From Tubiluchus corallicola (lineage: Eukaryota > Priapulida > Priapulimorpha > Priapulimorphida > Tubiluchidae): a DNA stretch of 64,000 nt. Under the pieces are notes generated by a model. The model did not search any database and was not told the DNA's origin. It saw only the letters and a program-made list of their open reading frames with translations. Where the stretch lies: positions 1,041,173 through 1,105,172 of the forward strand of contig JAQGDQ010000007.1 of the NCBI GenBank assembly GCA_030141605.1, read 5' to 3'. A program made the position numbers and the translations under genes. The stretch's first letter is position 1. Each line of letters begins with the position of its first letter. Positions 23,605-39,032 of this stretch are shown here, in pieces.

Positions 23605-23690
23605 AGAGTGGTTCGTCGCGACCCAAGTTAAGCAACGCCGAGGTTAGTCAGTGAATGGATGCGTAGTGACATTCCATACTTGTTAGGGAG
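23605..23690 (+). repeat. 5S rRNA-derived SINE-like fragment
   Basis: The stretch GACCCAAGTTAAGCAACGCC, followed by GAGGTTAGTCAGTGAATGGATG, lines up with the internal part of 5S rRNA (GATC..GAAGCTAAGCA..GTCGGGCC, TGGTTAGTACTTGGATGGGAGACC). This covers box A, the intermediate element and part of box C of its pol III promoter. The first third of 5S is diverged and the GGGAGACC segment is degraded, so this is not a working 5S gene but probably a 5S-headed (SINE3-type) retroposon or pseudogene. Confidence 0.55.
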
Positions 23691-26600
23691 ATATTCATTT
23701 GTCATACTAATTCTGTTTATTTACATCATTGAGGGAGGACATGACACCTGCGATCTTTATGATAAGGACCTCAATGTACTGCTATATATTTTTAGCGTAT
23801 GACCTCAATGCAGTGCTGATGATTTTTCGGATGATGATCGGTGAGATTGGCACCCGCAGCCTTTTGGTTGAGTTCACCTATTAAAGTAGCATGCTGTGCA
23901 CGTTAGAATTTCAAACCTTACGGGATAAGTGGCTACTGAATTACGGTTAAGACCGGGGTTAGAGCAAGCGGTACTTCGTTAAAACTTGTTTTCATTTTGC
24001 TAAATTTTATGACAAATTTATGGTTGTAGAAGCAATGTGCTGAAGGAGTTAAGGGAGGAAAATGTTTAGAGGAATTGGCTTTTAAACAAGAATGGTAACG
24101 CATTATTTATTTATTTATTCATTTATTTATCAAATCATATTTATCAAAAAATACATACGGTATTATAACCCTTAGAAGCAGCCATGCTGGATGCAGCTGT
24201 TTTAAGAATGAATCTCGCACTAAAAGTATTATACGAGGGAACACAAAGCGCACATCTTTCAGCAAATTTGAACATTCATGATCTGCTATTTTAGAGGAAC
24301 TGGCGTCAAAAATGCTCCAAAGAAAGTTGTGTACGCGCAACGTATTTTAACATAATTGTGGATGACCATAAATAATTATATATTACAAATATCTAACACT
24401 TTTGCACGGAGATTTCGCTCCAGATTTGCCGAAAACAGAGTAGAAGTAGTAAGTAGTAAATTTATTGACTGGTGATAGTCCACTAAAAACAGTTACAAGT
24501 AATTTCAAAAATTGCAAGTTTGGTTGAGCTAATGCTACCCATCCACCAAAGATCAATGATGTGTGCACTCTCCACGTAGTGCCTTTTTTACTGTGAGAAG
24601 CTGCTAAGAATAAGATAAGGAATGTCCTTACTGAGATGAAGATATTTGCTGAAAATCGACTATATTTTGGAAGTGAGAAATTAACAGCCTCGAAATTTGA
24701 GCCAGTAGGCCAAAAAAACATAAAGATGGTTTGAATTTATCGCCATAGCAAATATTTTAAGGTATTTTATTCATTAAATATAATGGCTTCGTGAATGACG
24801 TTTTTAATTCAAGAACAGCTGCCGTAGAAACGATAATTCTGCAATTCTGAATTATTTCACGATTGTGCTACATGTATTAAATTAAATGTGACATTCAGAA
24901 ATATAAACGTATCTAGGCAATTTCATTTTATTAGTGATTAAGCTTATCCGTGAGGTGCACGTTAATATTTGTTAATGTTTTGAAAATTAAGTAAGCATTT
25001 AAAGCGCTGCTGGGAAATGATTTACTGTTGAAATGTTATAGGTCTTCGCATACAATGAACGAATAAAATATTGGAAAGGACAAGCCTTATCACTCAGTGG
25101 ACAATATTAGAAATGTCACATGATCTCTGACTTGCTTCCTCGACTACATGAATGTGGTGCACCCGATAACGCGTATCGATTAAGTGAACTTAGAATTTTG
25201 TATTAAAATTTGCAGATGTATATTGAACTGAATTCGACTTGGCTCGGGAGTCAGAGGGTCGAATTCCAGATGGTATGGCGGTCTTTATGACAATGATCCG
25301 CATTATGATGAACCAAAGGTTGGCTTAATTAGTAATGAATTGTTTACCATGTACCTTTTGTAACAAGTCATCTACCACACACAAAAGACACAAAATAAAA
25401 CACTAGATTAACACTGTGACAATTTTTATTGCCTGCACTAATAACAGAAAAAAAGAAGAAATACTCAAAAAACTAAGTAAGTTGAGTAACAGATCTCAGA
25501 TACTAGGTGCACCTGTGTCAGAAATCAAGGCTGTGGTGACCTCTACACGCTTTTATACGTCAGCTGGCTTTTCACGCCTCGTGTTGTCCAAACAAGACGT
25601 CTGGATCTATAAGGAAGGGGTGAGTCGCTACTGAGGTGGAAGCAGGACGTGCAGAAAGCCCTATGCCTGAACCGACACAGGTGTCTGCGTAACAATATTA
25701 TTATAGAAATATATAGACAGAAGTATAACTAATTCATAATGCGTAGGATCCGTCCACAATAAGCACTGCATAATATTTTGGAATGGGGTATGCGCTGAAA
25801 TGTTCTGGGAATGTGATTCTTGAGGCTCAAATGTTTTGGAATTGCGTTTTTCATTTTAAAGAATAGCTTATCAGATTCAACAGTAGGAGTAGGTGTAAGC
25901 TAAGCCTTTGTTTACTTCGAAAAAAACGATGTACCAGAATTATGTGTTATGTTCTGTTGGCCATTTTAATAAATCAGTTCGTAGTGTCATGTTTCAGCTA
26001 ACGTTAGTGGTCTAAGATATATAACGACCAGTATCCAGCACAAAGGAAACGGTATTGCGATCGTAATTAACAGTATAATTTTTGCGATAACTAAGAACGT
26101 ACTGCAAATGTGAACACTATAACAGGCTGTAGTAGAATAATCTAAAGCATTGTTGAATTAACCTGTTTACTGATTTTGCATAGTTGGCTCAATGTTACAG
26201 GAAATTAAACTTCTTTCCTAAGTGTTATGTTTACAAATTAACTTGTCAATTGTTCATGTATAGAAGTCTAAAACTCTAAGCCTTATCTCTGGATTGTAAT
26301 GGAGCCAATTGTTTTATCCAATTAAGTATTAACCAATTACTCTTTTATTAGCACCTTGCATATGCTTGTTTTCCCACTATTTGTGCACAGGTTTGGAGAT
26401 ACGTGAACCTATAACGTAAACTGCTAGTTTGATGAAAAATTAAGAATCATCAAATGTGTGTCATTAAGAAATCATTAAGAATCATGTGCTAGATTAAAAA
26501 TGTGGTTTGTTTACAGTTAGTAATGATGTACTATTTATGACGTACTAACTTGAAATGCGATCGTTTGTTCCAATTTGTAACCGTTGTTCATTATGCTGCA

Positions 26601-28019
26601 AGCGCAATAATCACCATTTGTCACAACGCTTTAATGCTCGTGTTTATCGTTTTATTTTACAGCTAGGAATGAAATGTAGATCTTACAACAACACTAAATT
26701 AAATTTACAATTTCATTCTAGCTACACTAAGGTAACAAAGGAGACTCTACCGTTGGTTTAAATAAGTATTTATTATAACAACATTTTGCACATATTGCAG
26801 TCCATGAAACCGCAGGCAAGCCTATTTACAGTTGTCCTGGCTGTTGATGAAGCATCAAAAACTTATAGTGAAATTACAGTAATAATATTTATTTCAGTCT
26901 GCAAGGTTTGTATAAATCTTTGGTAAACTACGTAAATTGAAATATATTAAGGTATTAATCCTGCACTACATCAACTTCTTAAAAAACTCAGATTTTTCGA
27001 GTAATGATGCAGAATGGCTGTACCTTAGACGAACCAGTAAAATAACAAAATAACCTTGAGTCCAATTGCTTTAGAAGTAAAAACTGTAAGCCGGTAGGCA
27101 CTGGATTGTTATGCTTTTACTATGCTGTGCTGTTTATCTGCTTATTTTCTGTTTGTTGTGTTATGTTTTATGTTTTGACTTTTTATGCTACTGTGTGATC
27201 TGCTTAACATCTGTTTTTTTATTGAGGGCTGATACGTTTTCAAGTTTTTGCTATGCATTTGCTCAATAAGCTCCAGTGATAACTGAGGAGCAGTGACTGA
27301 AACTTACTTTATAAGTTCTTTCGAATGACTATACATATAATTTAGTTTATTGTTAGCTTCGTATTCTGTGTTTTCATTTTGTGTAGTAAAATAGTCGCCA
27401 TTTTAAACTGCAATTTTAGTTACAGTTTAAAAAGCCAACAATTTTGTTACTTTGCCGTATGCAACCTTCAGTGGAGCAACCCGTAATCAGTAATGAGAAA
27501 GTGTATTAATTTCGATGAATAAGTTCTCAAAAATGGTTACAGGTTACTTCAAATCACTTCAAATGGCACATTAGGAAATGTGACCAGACGGAACAGCCTA
27601 ATGTATAATGCGTCTGTTTTCCATCTGTGAAGTTCCAAGTACGATACCGGGTCATACCAACGATTTTTAAAAGTGGTGTATTCTTTTGCGTTGCCTGTCG
27701 TGTGGTATATAGGGTAAAAGTGGGGTAGTAATAATCTTTGTTATGTAACTGCAGTTTATTTGCAGTAGGCAAAAAGCTTTTTAATTTACGTTAACTGTTT
27801 AACATGAAAGCCGACTTTAAATAGAGGTTATTATTGTTATTATCATAAATAAAATTTACTGCAAGTAAGAGCAATACCAGAAAAATACAGGTCAGATAGT
27901 AACTGCTAATAATGAGTACACATTGTCTGATGTCGCCGTTGTCGCCTATCCCATCATAACTCTATCCAGGGACCTCTATATTTGCTCCATTTAACGTATT
28001 TTGTTGTTGTTGTTTATGC
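23691..28019. other. Intergenic, one possible SINE fragment, otherwise nothing recognised
   Basis: A possible tRNA-SINE piece lies at 25245-25325, where the + strand reads GGGTCGAATTCC, like a pol III B box, and the minus strand TTTGGTTCATCATAATGC. I could not place ends. Remaining frames of 63-112 codons are not recognisable. Confidence 0.4.
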
Positions 28020-28185
28020 CATTAATTTAGTCTTATCCACGTTGAGCATAGCTCATAAGTTAAATTCTTCTGCTGCGCTCATAGCGTTGTAATGCACTGT
28101 TTAATTGTAATTTTATAACTTTTATTTTTGTATTTCTGCTAAAAGGATGAATAATTAAATCTAAACCTAAATCTACATCCATCAT
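28020..28185 (+). mobile_element. Probable LINE/SINE 3' end with TAAATC-type tail
   Basis: The segment ends in the irregular repeat TTAAATCTAAACCTAAATCT (28157 onward), preceded by an A/T-rich UTR-like stretch. Short hexamer tails of this kind terminate several non-LTR families. No coding part remains, so the family is unknown. Confidence 0.35.
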
Positions 28186-31100
28186 CATTTAACTCACCTG
28201 TGATTCATGCTCGCATTTTCCACGTACCGTGCAACCTAAAAAAGTTACTAACAGCAGTGAAGTTTTAAACTGTAACCAAATGCCTTCGGTGCAGTGTCAT
28301 TTTTGGTATAGAATGACAGGCAAACGAAGTGATAAATTCACTCTGTAGACGAAACAGAGTTAGTGGATGCTTAAATTATTAGTAAAGTAAATATTTTCAC
28401 TGGCGTACTGGAGCGTGTGAACCTAACCTCATTTGCTGCTTAATAGAATGCTGCAAGAATAACAATGACTGCCAGTTTTACACAATTGGTTTAATGTAAG
28501 AAGAAACCGTCACTCTGGTAAAAAATTCCGCAATTTTCATGTACTAGTTGATGAGATGTGTGCGCAACTTCGCCGCCCGTCACAGCGCGTCACTTTTCGT
28601 CGCGCGAATGAGTTTATGTCATCTCCATCACAATCTTATATGTATAGCTTCAGCTTCGTGTAGAGGAAACCGCTGCATTGTAGGGATTCAGCGGCGAGTA
28701 ATGTAAACACATCCCCAAGCCATTGAGGGATGCCTGAACATCGCTCATTTAATACCGCATGTGAAAATCCCATTAAAATTTCATCAGTCACTGAGTACTC
28801 AATGCAAATTTAAACATACTCTGAGTGCAGCTTTGCGATCTGGGCGGATCCCTGAAAATTACAAGTGGACGTTCCTGTTTATTTTAAGTCGATGGCTTCT
28901 TAGCTGTATAAACAAACCCAAGAAAATGATGGTGTTCAAGTTCCCGTGCGTCAGTTCTCGAAAATAGTTAATTAGCATTTCGAGTTGCTAAATTAGTTTA
29001 ATATTGTAGACCTTGGTTGCTTACTTTAGTTAACACAATGGGATTTTTTATTTGGTGTCAGTGCTTAGTCACCCTAGAAAACAACCTTAGCAAAGGACTT
29101 AAATAGTGTAAAAGTTTCGAAAAAACGACTCACACGTAATGAGATTTTTATATATCTTTACCAAATGTATCTTTTTTCATATTGGAGCTAAAATAATTTG
29201 TGGTGCAAAGACAGTTGCCTTGGAAAATGTACCTAGTCACGACAACGATATACACTGGTGCTATACACCTGTAATGTTGAATTTTAATCTTTCTTTTCCA
29301 CGTATGGCCGGAAATCTTCGATTGCGAAACGAGTATGGACAATGAAAATGTTTATAGTGATTAGTAATTTTTATAGTGATTAATAAAAAATAATGGAAAT
29401 TACCAAACAATTTCGAAAATTTCGAAGTGTAAGCCCTCGCAGCGACTCTTTCTTGTTAAAATTGATTTACTACCTGATCAGTCATTGTCATTCAGAACAG
29501 CAACCTAGTACAGGACAATTACATGTCTTATTACTTACTTCATGATATATTGCTCATCCTTAGAGTACAGTAAAGTAATCAGTTATTTACATGTATAACA
29601 CTTACTCTTTACGTTCAAGCACACTTTCAGCGATGGGTTGTGGTTCGGCCTAGAAATTTAAATCAGCAACCTATATCTTGTCGTTGCTTGGTATCAACGT
29701 CAATTTTTGCTTTTCTTTGCAAGTTTACCTGATATATTATGGCCAGTAGATGAATGAAAGCCTGTTATTGAAAGCCTATTGCACACTTTCTCTCTTAGCC
29801 GTTATATAATTATAGGATTAAATGTGGTGCTTCTTTTCAGCTTTCCTTTCATATTACAAACACGGTAGTTGCACGTGCCAGACAGCCTTCTAAACATTTC
29901 AATCAGCAAGAGGAAAATATCTGCAAATGTGTGACATTGATATTGACAAGTTGATTGGAACACCTGTATCTTTGTTCTACTGTAAAGATTTGAACAGTTG
30001 GCTTCATCCTTGCTGTGCATGTGTGAGTGCGTGCAAATGTAAATGCTTCTTTGTGACCTGCAATGTCGGGCCAGCAATTTAAATGATAGAGTGGCGATCT
30101 GTGCAATGTTCTGGGTTAATGTCCCATTTGGTTTGGCCCACAATTTTTCATCTATCTATACAAGCTGTCCGAATATAGAAGGAAAGCAATTCAATAGTGT
30201 ATACGTGTGCAAAAGATTTATAAACTTTGGTTCAAAATCGACTGTTTTTCAAAACAATCTGCATGCAGACTCGAAAATTCATGGATGCATGGGCGGTACA
30301 AATGTGCAGAATACTCCAGATCCACCTGGCACAATATTTTAGTCAATGTTAATTATATGCATTTATAAGCAGATTTCACACCCATGCCCAAACGTTTTCC
30401 TTGCAAATGAACCAACGGCGAGATTAATTGAAAACAGCAAAAATGACTTGCAATTTCAATTAGTGATTTACAAAAACTGTATAAAATACTGAACTGAGCA
30501 TAACTTATTCAAAATACTGAACTGAACATAACTTATTCATTGAAATGGTGGATCTTCACCAGAACATACCTGCTTTTAGACTGCGCAGTCAGTACGTGGC
30601 ATTTGTTTGTAAGCGAGCAAAGCCGCATTCCGTGTCACGTGTAATTGATATGTATGCTTGGTGACAGCAGCTGTTTGTGCTTTCTGTTTTGTTTTGTATT
30701 CTCGTCACAGTTTGATCATGGAATTAGACGTAAACAGATTGGATTGTTTGCCAAAATGAACCACATGAAATGAATGAGTGTGACAGGTTTCACTTAAATT
30801 TGTTATAATTTAAAATTCCGATTCTGAGTATCAGGCTGCCAGTTCATATAAAATATGTGTAGAGAGGTCATATTTATATCCGAACGTGGTTAAGATACTT
30901 CAGTCTATGCGGTGTCTCATTTTTGAGCATTAGCTTTGCAGCTGATCCAGATTTCGGCACAACTACAACCGTTCACCTTAATTTGATCTTGCGATTAAGT
31001 GCTGGATTTAAGTTTGCTGTCAGTCGAAGTGTTTCAAAACATAGTATTTATGGGTAAAAAGTAAACACTTTTCTCGATGTGCCGTTCTTATGATACAAGC

Positions 31101-32146
31101 TACGCTACTAGAAGGAATTACATAGTTGTGATAGACGATGACTTACTATATCAGTGAACTGACAAGCAGAAATTATTAAGAGAAAACCAAACAATAGATA
31201 TATATTCCATTTTTGGGTGACAATAAATAAGAACCACATTGTTCCCCCAGCAAAAGAAATACTAATGTTTTCACTTCCAATAAATAGGATTATAGACACC
31301 GCTGGATGCGTATAATTGATTAAATGAGAATGGTGAAATACTGTCCAACCCGAAAATACAGAAAAAAAACCTCACAGAAACTTAGAGAAAAGCTTAAAAT
31401 ACCTAAAAAGGACAGTCACCACAACCAGTTTTCGATAATTAACAAAACTGGAAAAGTAAATCGAAAGATACTTTATTGTGTTAACCTGATGGTAACTTTG
31501 TGTGGTGTTTTTCCCTCTTTTCTAATTCACTTGTAGTCTGTTTGTTGAAAGTATGATAATAAATAATAGTTGACATAAGAGGTTTATTTTTTATCGATTA
31601 CTGCTGAAGAATCCATATTTTGTGGTTATTATTTACCGAGTGCACCCTTATCATCGGCGAAGAGTAAATCATAATCAATTGGATTTTCTTTCGATTTTTG
31701 GTTTTACTGACTGGCTTCTTTCGTCCCGCGAGTTCGTTAGGAAACCTCAAGAAGCGCGCCAGCTGCTATAAAGTGCAAGTCTTGGAAAATTTATAATCAA
31801 AGACTCGTCGAAAATGGAATTTGATTAAATTAGGGTTAACTAACCATTTGAAAGCGGGATAGAACCGGAAACATGCCATCTTCTACACTGGAATTAAAGT
31901 TAGTAAATGCACTATCACCAGTGGGATTCTTACATTTGAGGTATTATTAAGCAAGTATACTGTCTTCTTTCATCTTAGTGATTAAAACTAAAAGAGCATT
32001 CACATAGGATATTGGTCCTGTTACTGCTGAACTACAATAACAAAGTTTTGGCTTTCAGGGTGAGGATGATTAGTTGCATAACTCTACATCACGTCCGTCC
32101 GCACTACGTCCTTAATGCAAATCACAGAAAGACAAATGGAGTACAA
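28186..32146. other. Intergenic, nothing recognised apart from a small tandem duplication
   Basis: Holds the 28-bp tandem duplication at 30483-30538 and otherwise ordinary AT-rich DNA. Open frames up to 113 codons (for example 29802-30143, minus) show no known motifs. Confidence 0.45.
30483..30538. repeat. 28-bp tandem duplication
   Basis: Two adjacent 28-bp copies beginning AAAATACTGAACTGARCATA differ at one base (G/A). Such a near-identical copy points to a recent event. Confidence 0.85.
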
Positions 32147-32160
32147 GAAGAGAGAGAGAA

Positions 32161-32848
32161 TTAATAAAAAAATAAATATCTTTTATTTTACATTATATTT
32201 ACATAACGCAAATTCCTCTAACTGTAGGGTAACCTAACAAAAATTAAATCACGACTGTGTAAAAACTATATAACCTATGTCAATATTAATCACATCCAAA
32301 ATTGTGAGGTAAGGTTTGTTAATCACAAGTGGTGTTTGACACAGAAATGTGTATTAAGAAAAATTATCGATGAAATGGTATTTCATGTAATTAGCTAGGA
32401 ATACAAGGTAGTATGCACAACAAGGCATGGTAATTTTCTGAACGACAGCTTTGAATAGTTATGCAATTAATTTAAATGTCAAATTATAGCTGATTACTTA
32501 CTAAACAAAGCGCGCAATTCTGACTATATTGCCAATACATTCCACATTACAGGTTATAAGGTTATGGTCAAGTTATCGTTAATAAACAAGTATGTTTTTG
32601 AGAACTCATTTACAATTTCAAAAAATATATTGCAGGCATTTATACCTCTGTCTATGAGCATGTGATTAATATTGTTTCCGATGATGAAATGAAACCATAT
32701 TTTGCATTTTCACTAGATACACCAACATTGCAGATGAACTTACACTAGATACACCAACATTGCAGATGAACTTACACTAGATACACCAACATTGCAGATG
32801 AACTTAGGTTACACTACGTTTTAGTATGTGTGCAGGCTTGTGTTGAGT
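32161..32848 (-). mobile_element. Short non-autonomous element sharing the LINE 3' tail, flanked by (GA)n
   Basis: About 690 bp lies between a small (GA)n (32147-32160) and a long GA-rich tract (from 32849). Its left 75 bp align with the 3' end of the LINE at 7597-7690: an AT-rich block, CATAA, then AAATTCCTCTAACTGTAGGG against AAATTCCCTCTATTTGCAGG. Both lie in the same orientation with respect to (GA)n. The remainder shows no LINE coding and carries a 32-bp triplication at the putative 5' end. A SINE-like partner that borrows the LINE tail is the simplest reading; a 5'-truncated relative is the alternative. Confidence 0.5.
32711..32806. repeat. Three perfect 32-bp tandem units
   Basis: Units start at 32711, 32743 and 32775, are identical, and begin CACTAGATACACCAACATTG. 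They sit near the 5' end (minus strand) of the short LINE-related element. Iterated units there can act as a promoter in some retroposons, but that is inference. Confidence 0.95.
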
Positions 32849-35489
<2,641 letters not shown>

Positions 35490-36024
35490 TCCTTTGATCT
35501 ACTGTTAAATTTATGTTCAGCTGCTACAGACTTTTGTTAATTGCTGATATCCAAGTTGTCTTTGGTTTGCCTGGAGATCGTTTAGCAGTGATCGTTTAAT
35601 GCTACTGTTTCTGGCAATCTCATTAAATATCCTCCTTCTTAGCTTTTTGGATTCAATTTTTGAGGTTTAAAGTACCTTTTTGGTTAAGTTGTAGAGCTGC
35701 TCATGTTATTTTGTTAGATTCTAGGACATTGGGTCCCAGCAGTTGGGCCCCATATCATACACGGTCATTTTATTTTAAAAACTTTTTATGTAAGCCTCCG
35801 TGAAATTGTATACATATTCTAGATCCATACATCAATTTCTTTTTCTTGTGTTGCGAATTCTAACACTACATTTCACTATTGTACATGAAGATACTGGTTT
35901 ACGTATCCATTAAAGAGCCGCAGCCTTATTTTGAGAGATATACCGCTTAAACAATTGATTTATTCTGGGTAAAAAACATGGCCTTCTGTTTTTTATTCTT
36001 AATAATATCATCTTCTGTACTGAG
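35490..36024 (-). pseudogene. Decayed LINE RT relic, same lineage as the one at 14.3-14.9 kb
   Basis: The minus strand, read across stops, gives LSTEDDIIKN, RLRLFNGYVNSIFMYNSE-like, EKEIDVW-like, and finally PGKPKTTWISAINKSLQQLN-like blocks in the same order as the relic at 14300-14903. The best-preserved part is PGKPKTTWISAINKSL near 35550. Its 5' side abuts a compound trinucleotide microsatellite at 36027. It is heavily mutated and non-functional. Confidence 0.65.
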
Positions 36025-36026
36025 CA

Positions 36027-36109
<83 letters not shown>

Positions 36110-36110
36110 T

Positions 36111-36205
<95 letters not shown>

Positions 36206-36246
36206 ATAGTAGTAGTAGTAGTGCTAGTAGTTGTTGTTGTTGTTGC

Positions 36247-36303
<57 letters not shown>

Positions 36304-36304
36304 A
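36027..36304. repeat. Compound (TTA)n-(GTA)n-(GTT)n microsatellite
   Basis: Three successive pure trinucleotide blocks: ATT to about 36111, AGT to about 36228, then TTG to 36304. Each differs from the next by one base, suggesting stepwise spread of substitutions through one repeat. The poly-Leu/poly-Val open frame is an artefact. Confidence 0.95.
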
Positions 36305-37474
36305 GCAGCGTTAAGAATTTGTTAGCTTTAAAATAACAATATTCTTACCAATAGAGTGTATTAAGTAATACATTTTTTACCAAAAAATGCTGCGTTTAAC
36401 AACATTTTTAATTGTCAACATCAAAATGTGTCAGATAACTGTAAAAACAAAATTTTCACTAACAAAGTATTACAATTAACAATGTTCTTTACCTGTTAAA
36501 AATATCATTAATAAACACTTTGTGCAGAACAAACAGTAGATACTGCATTAATTGACAGTGAGACGCTGTTCTCAATTGACAAAGTAGAAAAGCCTTATGA
36601 ATTTACTGGCCAGGGAAACATTTCAACGGTAAAACTGATAATAATACCATCATCCACATGTAGTTAATACAATTAATTAACATTTGTCCCAGTGGCTTTC
36701 GGCATTAAATATAGTTAGTTTTTGAGAAAAAATGATAAAAAATTGTTACTAAAAGGCATTTATTTTTTAATATATTTATTACATTAAGCAAGACTAGGTA
36801 GCTGAGATAGTCATTTGTCTTATATTGTTTACATAGAATTTTTGGCATATCTCAGCTGGTTAGCTGACTCATATTTCACAGGGTGCCTAATTTAGCGTTT
36901 ATTTCACCTTGTTCATATTTATGCAGGTGGTACGTGGCTGGTTGCGTTTATTTTTAGCACAACCTTCAGTGCAGACTGCCAAACGATGTAAAAACAATAA
37001 TGCTTGTTAAAATTTTGACCGCAGAAACAACTATTTGGAAATAGCGGCAATCATCTTGGTTATTAGGTTTCGATCTGTCTAAACCAATAAGTCTAATATG
37101 ACAAAAAGATATCTGGCAGTGTCGCCGCCAACTCGATCCGCTAAATGTTTTCCAGAAATATAAGTGTACGACAGTCGATGCCAAACGAAAATTGATCTAG
37201 AAATTGTCTGAACGCCGTTTTCGGTCAACACTACAGCGAGTTTTGAATGGAAATGATGCAGAGGCGGCATTTATCACTCACTTGAGACAAAGCGATTCCA
37301 AGAATATAAAACTTAATGTGCATAAGGAACATTCGAAATAAGTTTTCATCTATTAGTCACTGGCAGCTTTGTGCGAACGTCTACCCAAGAGATAAGCTAT
37401 ATACTTATATAGATGCACTCTGTAGGTTTTAAATTGTTATTAATATGTTTGTGTGTCGGGATAAACCCACATGC
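36305..37474. other. Intergenic, TTAACA-rich part then nothing recognised
   Basis: From about 36340 to 36580 the sequence repeats loose versions of CACTAACAAAGTATTACAAT and AATTAACA without a clear period. The rest holds nothing recognisable. Confidence 0.4.
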
Positions 37475-38190
37475 TTACAAAATTTTTGAAACTAAGCAAG
37501 AAAGAAAAAGTGTGAAAATTCGAGACTGAAACTGTACTTGAATTAGGGATTTTCCGATTACAAGTTCAAGTACCAAAATTGAAGAGTAGTTTACTTTCGC
37601 ATGTAATAAGGTGAGAGAAATAATTTTGTGTCTTTGGCTCGAAGGTCTAACAGTATCTGCAGTATCCTCGGCTGCAGATAAAGAAAACTTGTCGGTAGAT
37701 GTAGAAAAATGCGGTATCCAGGAAACCACATGATGTGCTACATGGTTTTCATACAGCAGTTGAGGTTTGCCCGCACTTCGAACAAACTTTGTTCGGCGTT
37801 TTTGAGCAACATTCAGTGTATCTCTAGTAAAAGCAGGTACCTGTTGCGAAGTAGCTAAAACTCTTAACTCTGAAGACGAAAAAATCTTTAGCGCAGACTC
37901 AACGGTGCCGTACTGAAATACTGAACGTCAGAATATCGTGGTAAGACTGCAGGACCAGATTTGTGGGAAAATCTTTGAACTGCAACCCTCCGTACTGGCC
38001 ACCAGTGAATTGTCGGCGATGGAGTTGAGAAATTGTCAGGAACATGCAGAATAATAGACTTAAAAAGTGTCAGAATGTTCTTCTAGCATCTTCCTTGCCA
38101 GTGGAAATGCACCAGTGAATCGAGCACGGAACTGTTGCCTCCCTGCCTACTTGTAGATGCCAGTATACAATGGCTCCCTAATGGATGGAA
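37475..38190 (-). pseudogene. Stop-poor minus-strand tract, possible decayed coding sequence
   Basis: One minus-strand frame stays open for about 145 codons (from about 37918 to 37475) and continues upstream through four or five stops with protein-like composition: ARFTGAFPLARKMLEEHSD, then VESALKIFSSSELRVLATSQ, FTRDTLNVAQKRRTKFVRS and KPQLLYENHVAHHVV. A tatttcag at the upstream end and an AAA|gtaaac near 37588 could be splice sites of a real exon, but the in-frame stops upstream favour a pseudogene. I do not recognise the family. GC content is higher than in the flanks. Confidence 0.3.
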
Positions 38191-38224
38191 CCATTCCAAT
38201 GTACGAGTGTGAAAAAATGGCATT

Positions 38225-38470
38225 TCACTTAAAATACTTCACGTGGATATATGTCAACGAATTTTGCGTCGATTGACGAAGTCGGATTTTTGATCCGCCA
38301 TTTTGAATTCAAGATGTCGGCAAATAACATCATTTTCGAAAAAAGCATAAGGCTCCGCTAGTTCGCGACGGATCGTCATGAGACTTTATGCGAATATGTT
38401 AGAAGAAAGTCCGGGTTGACCCATGAAATTTTTGACCTGCCGTCTTGAATTCAGTGAGTCACCGGCTACA
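38225..38470. repeat. Internally duplicated repeat with CCGCCATTTTGAATTCAAGA motif
   Basis: A block ATTTTTGATCCGCCATTTTG...AATTCAAGATG at about 38286 recurs in altered form at about 38430 (ATTTTTGACCTGCCGTCTTG...AATTCAGTGAG). Motifs of this type are common in animal interspersed repeats. No ends were found. Confidence 0.4.
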
Positions 38471-38954
38471 ATAAATCGAGTCGAACTTGATCTTTCGCAA
38501 ATCGTGTTGTATTTACTGTATCCGAAGAAACTGTATCAGCGTTATTCAGTAAAGTTGCGGGTTTTGTTTAATTGTTTGTTTGTTTAATTCTCTGATATAT
38601 GTTCTTGTTGTTGCTCCAGAAAATTTGTCTTATAGTGCCATTAATGAGATTAAGAAAGCATATTTAAACGAAGTGGCCTATAATGGGATTAAAAGGTAGC
38701 TTAACAGATTAGTAACGGACCTTACTTGTATCTGACTTGTATTGCTTGCCTTTACAGCAAAAGTTTTATATAAAAAATCTGGATGTTTAGTTAAATTCAA
38801 CGATGAAATAACAATAATTTTCTTACACAAACTCAGTAAACTGATGCCCAACATTATAATAACTGGTTTCTTCAGTAACTGGTAACTGAGAGTCGGTGGG
38901 TAGTATTTTGCTCAGTTCGTTAGGAGCGGGACAGGGATCCAACTCAATCCTTAC

Positions 38955-39032
38955 TTAATGTAGATGGCTGTGACTGGGCTGGGATTTGGATCACTATCAA
39001 GGATCATCCCCTAAGGTGAGACATTGAACCAG
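38955..39032 (-). repeat. tRNA-derived SINE-like fragment, copy B
   Basis: On the minus strand this begins CTGGTTCAATGTCTCACC, like a pol III A box. It aligns over about 80 bp with the fragment at 56044-56124; the shared blocks are TTAATTG, ATGRYTGTG, GGATC/GTAATC and GTGAGACAYTGARCCAG. Two diverged copies of one family are therefore in the window. The tRNA origin is inferred from the A-box-like start. Confidence 0.45.

Noticed and set aside
23605-23690. A functional 5S rRNA gene
   Set aside because: The 5' third and box C are degraded, and no pol III T-run terminator sits at the right distance.
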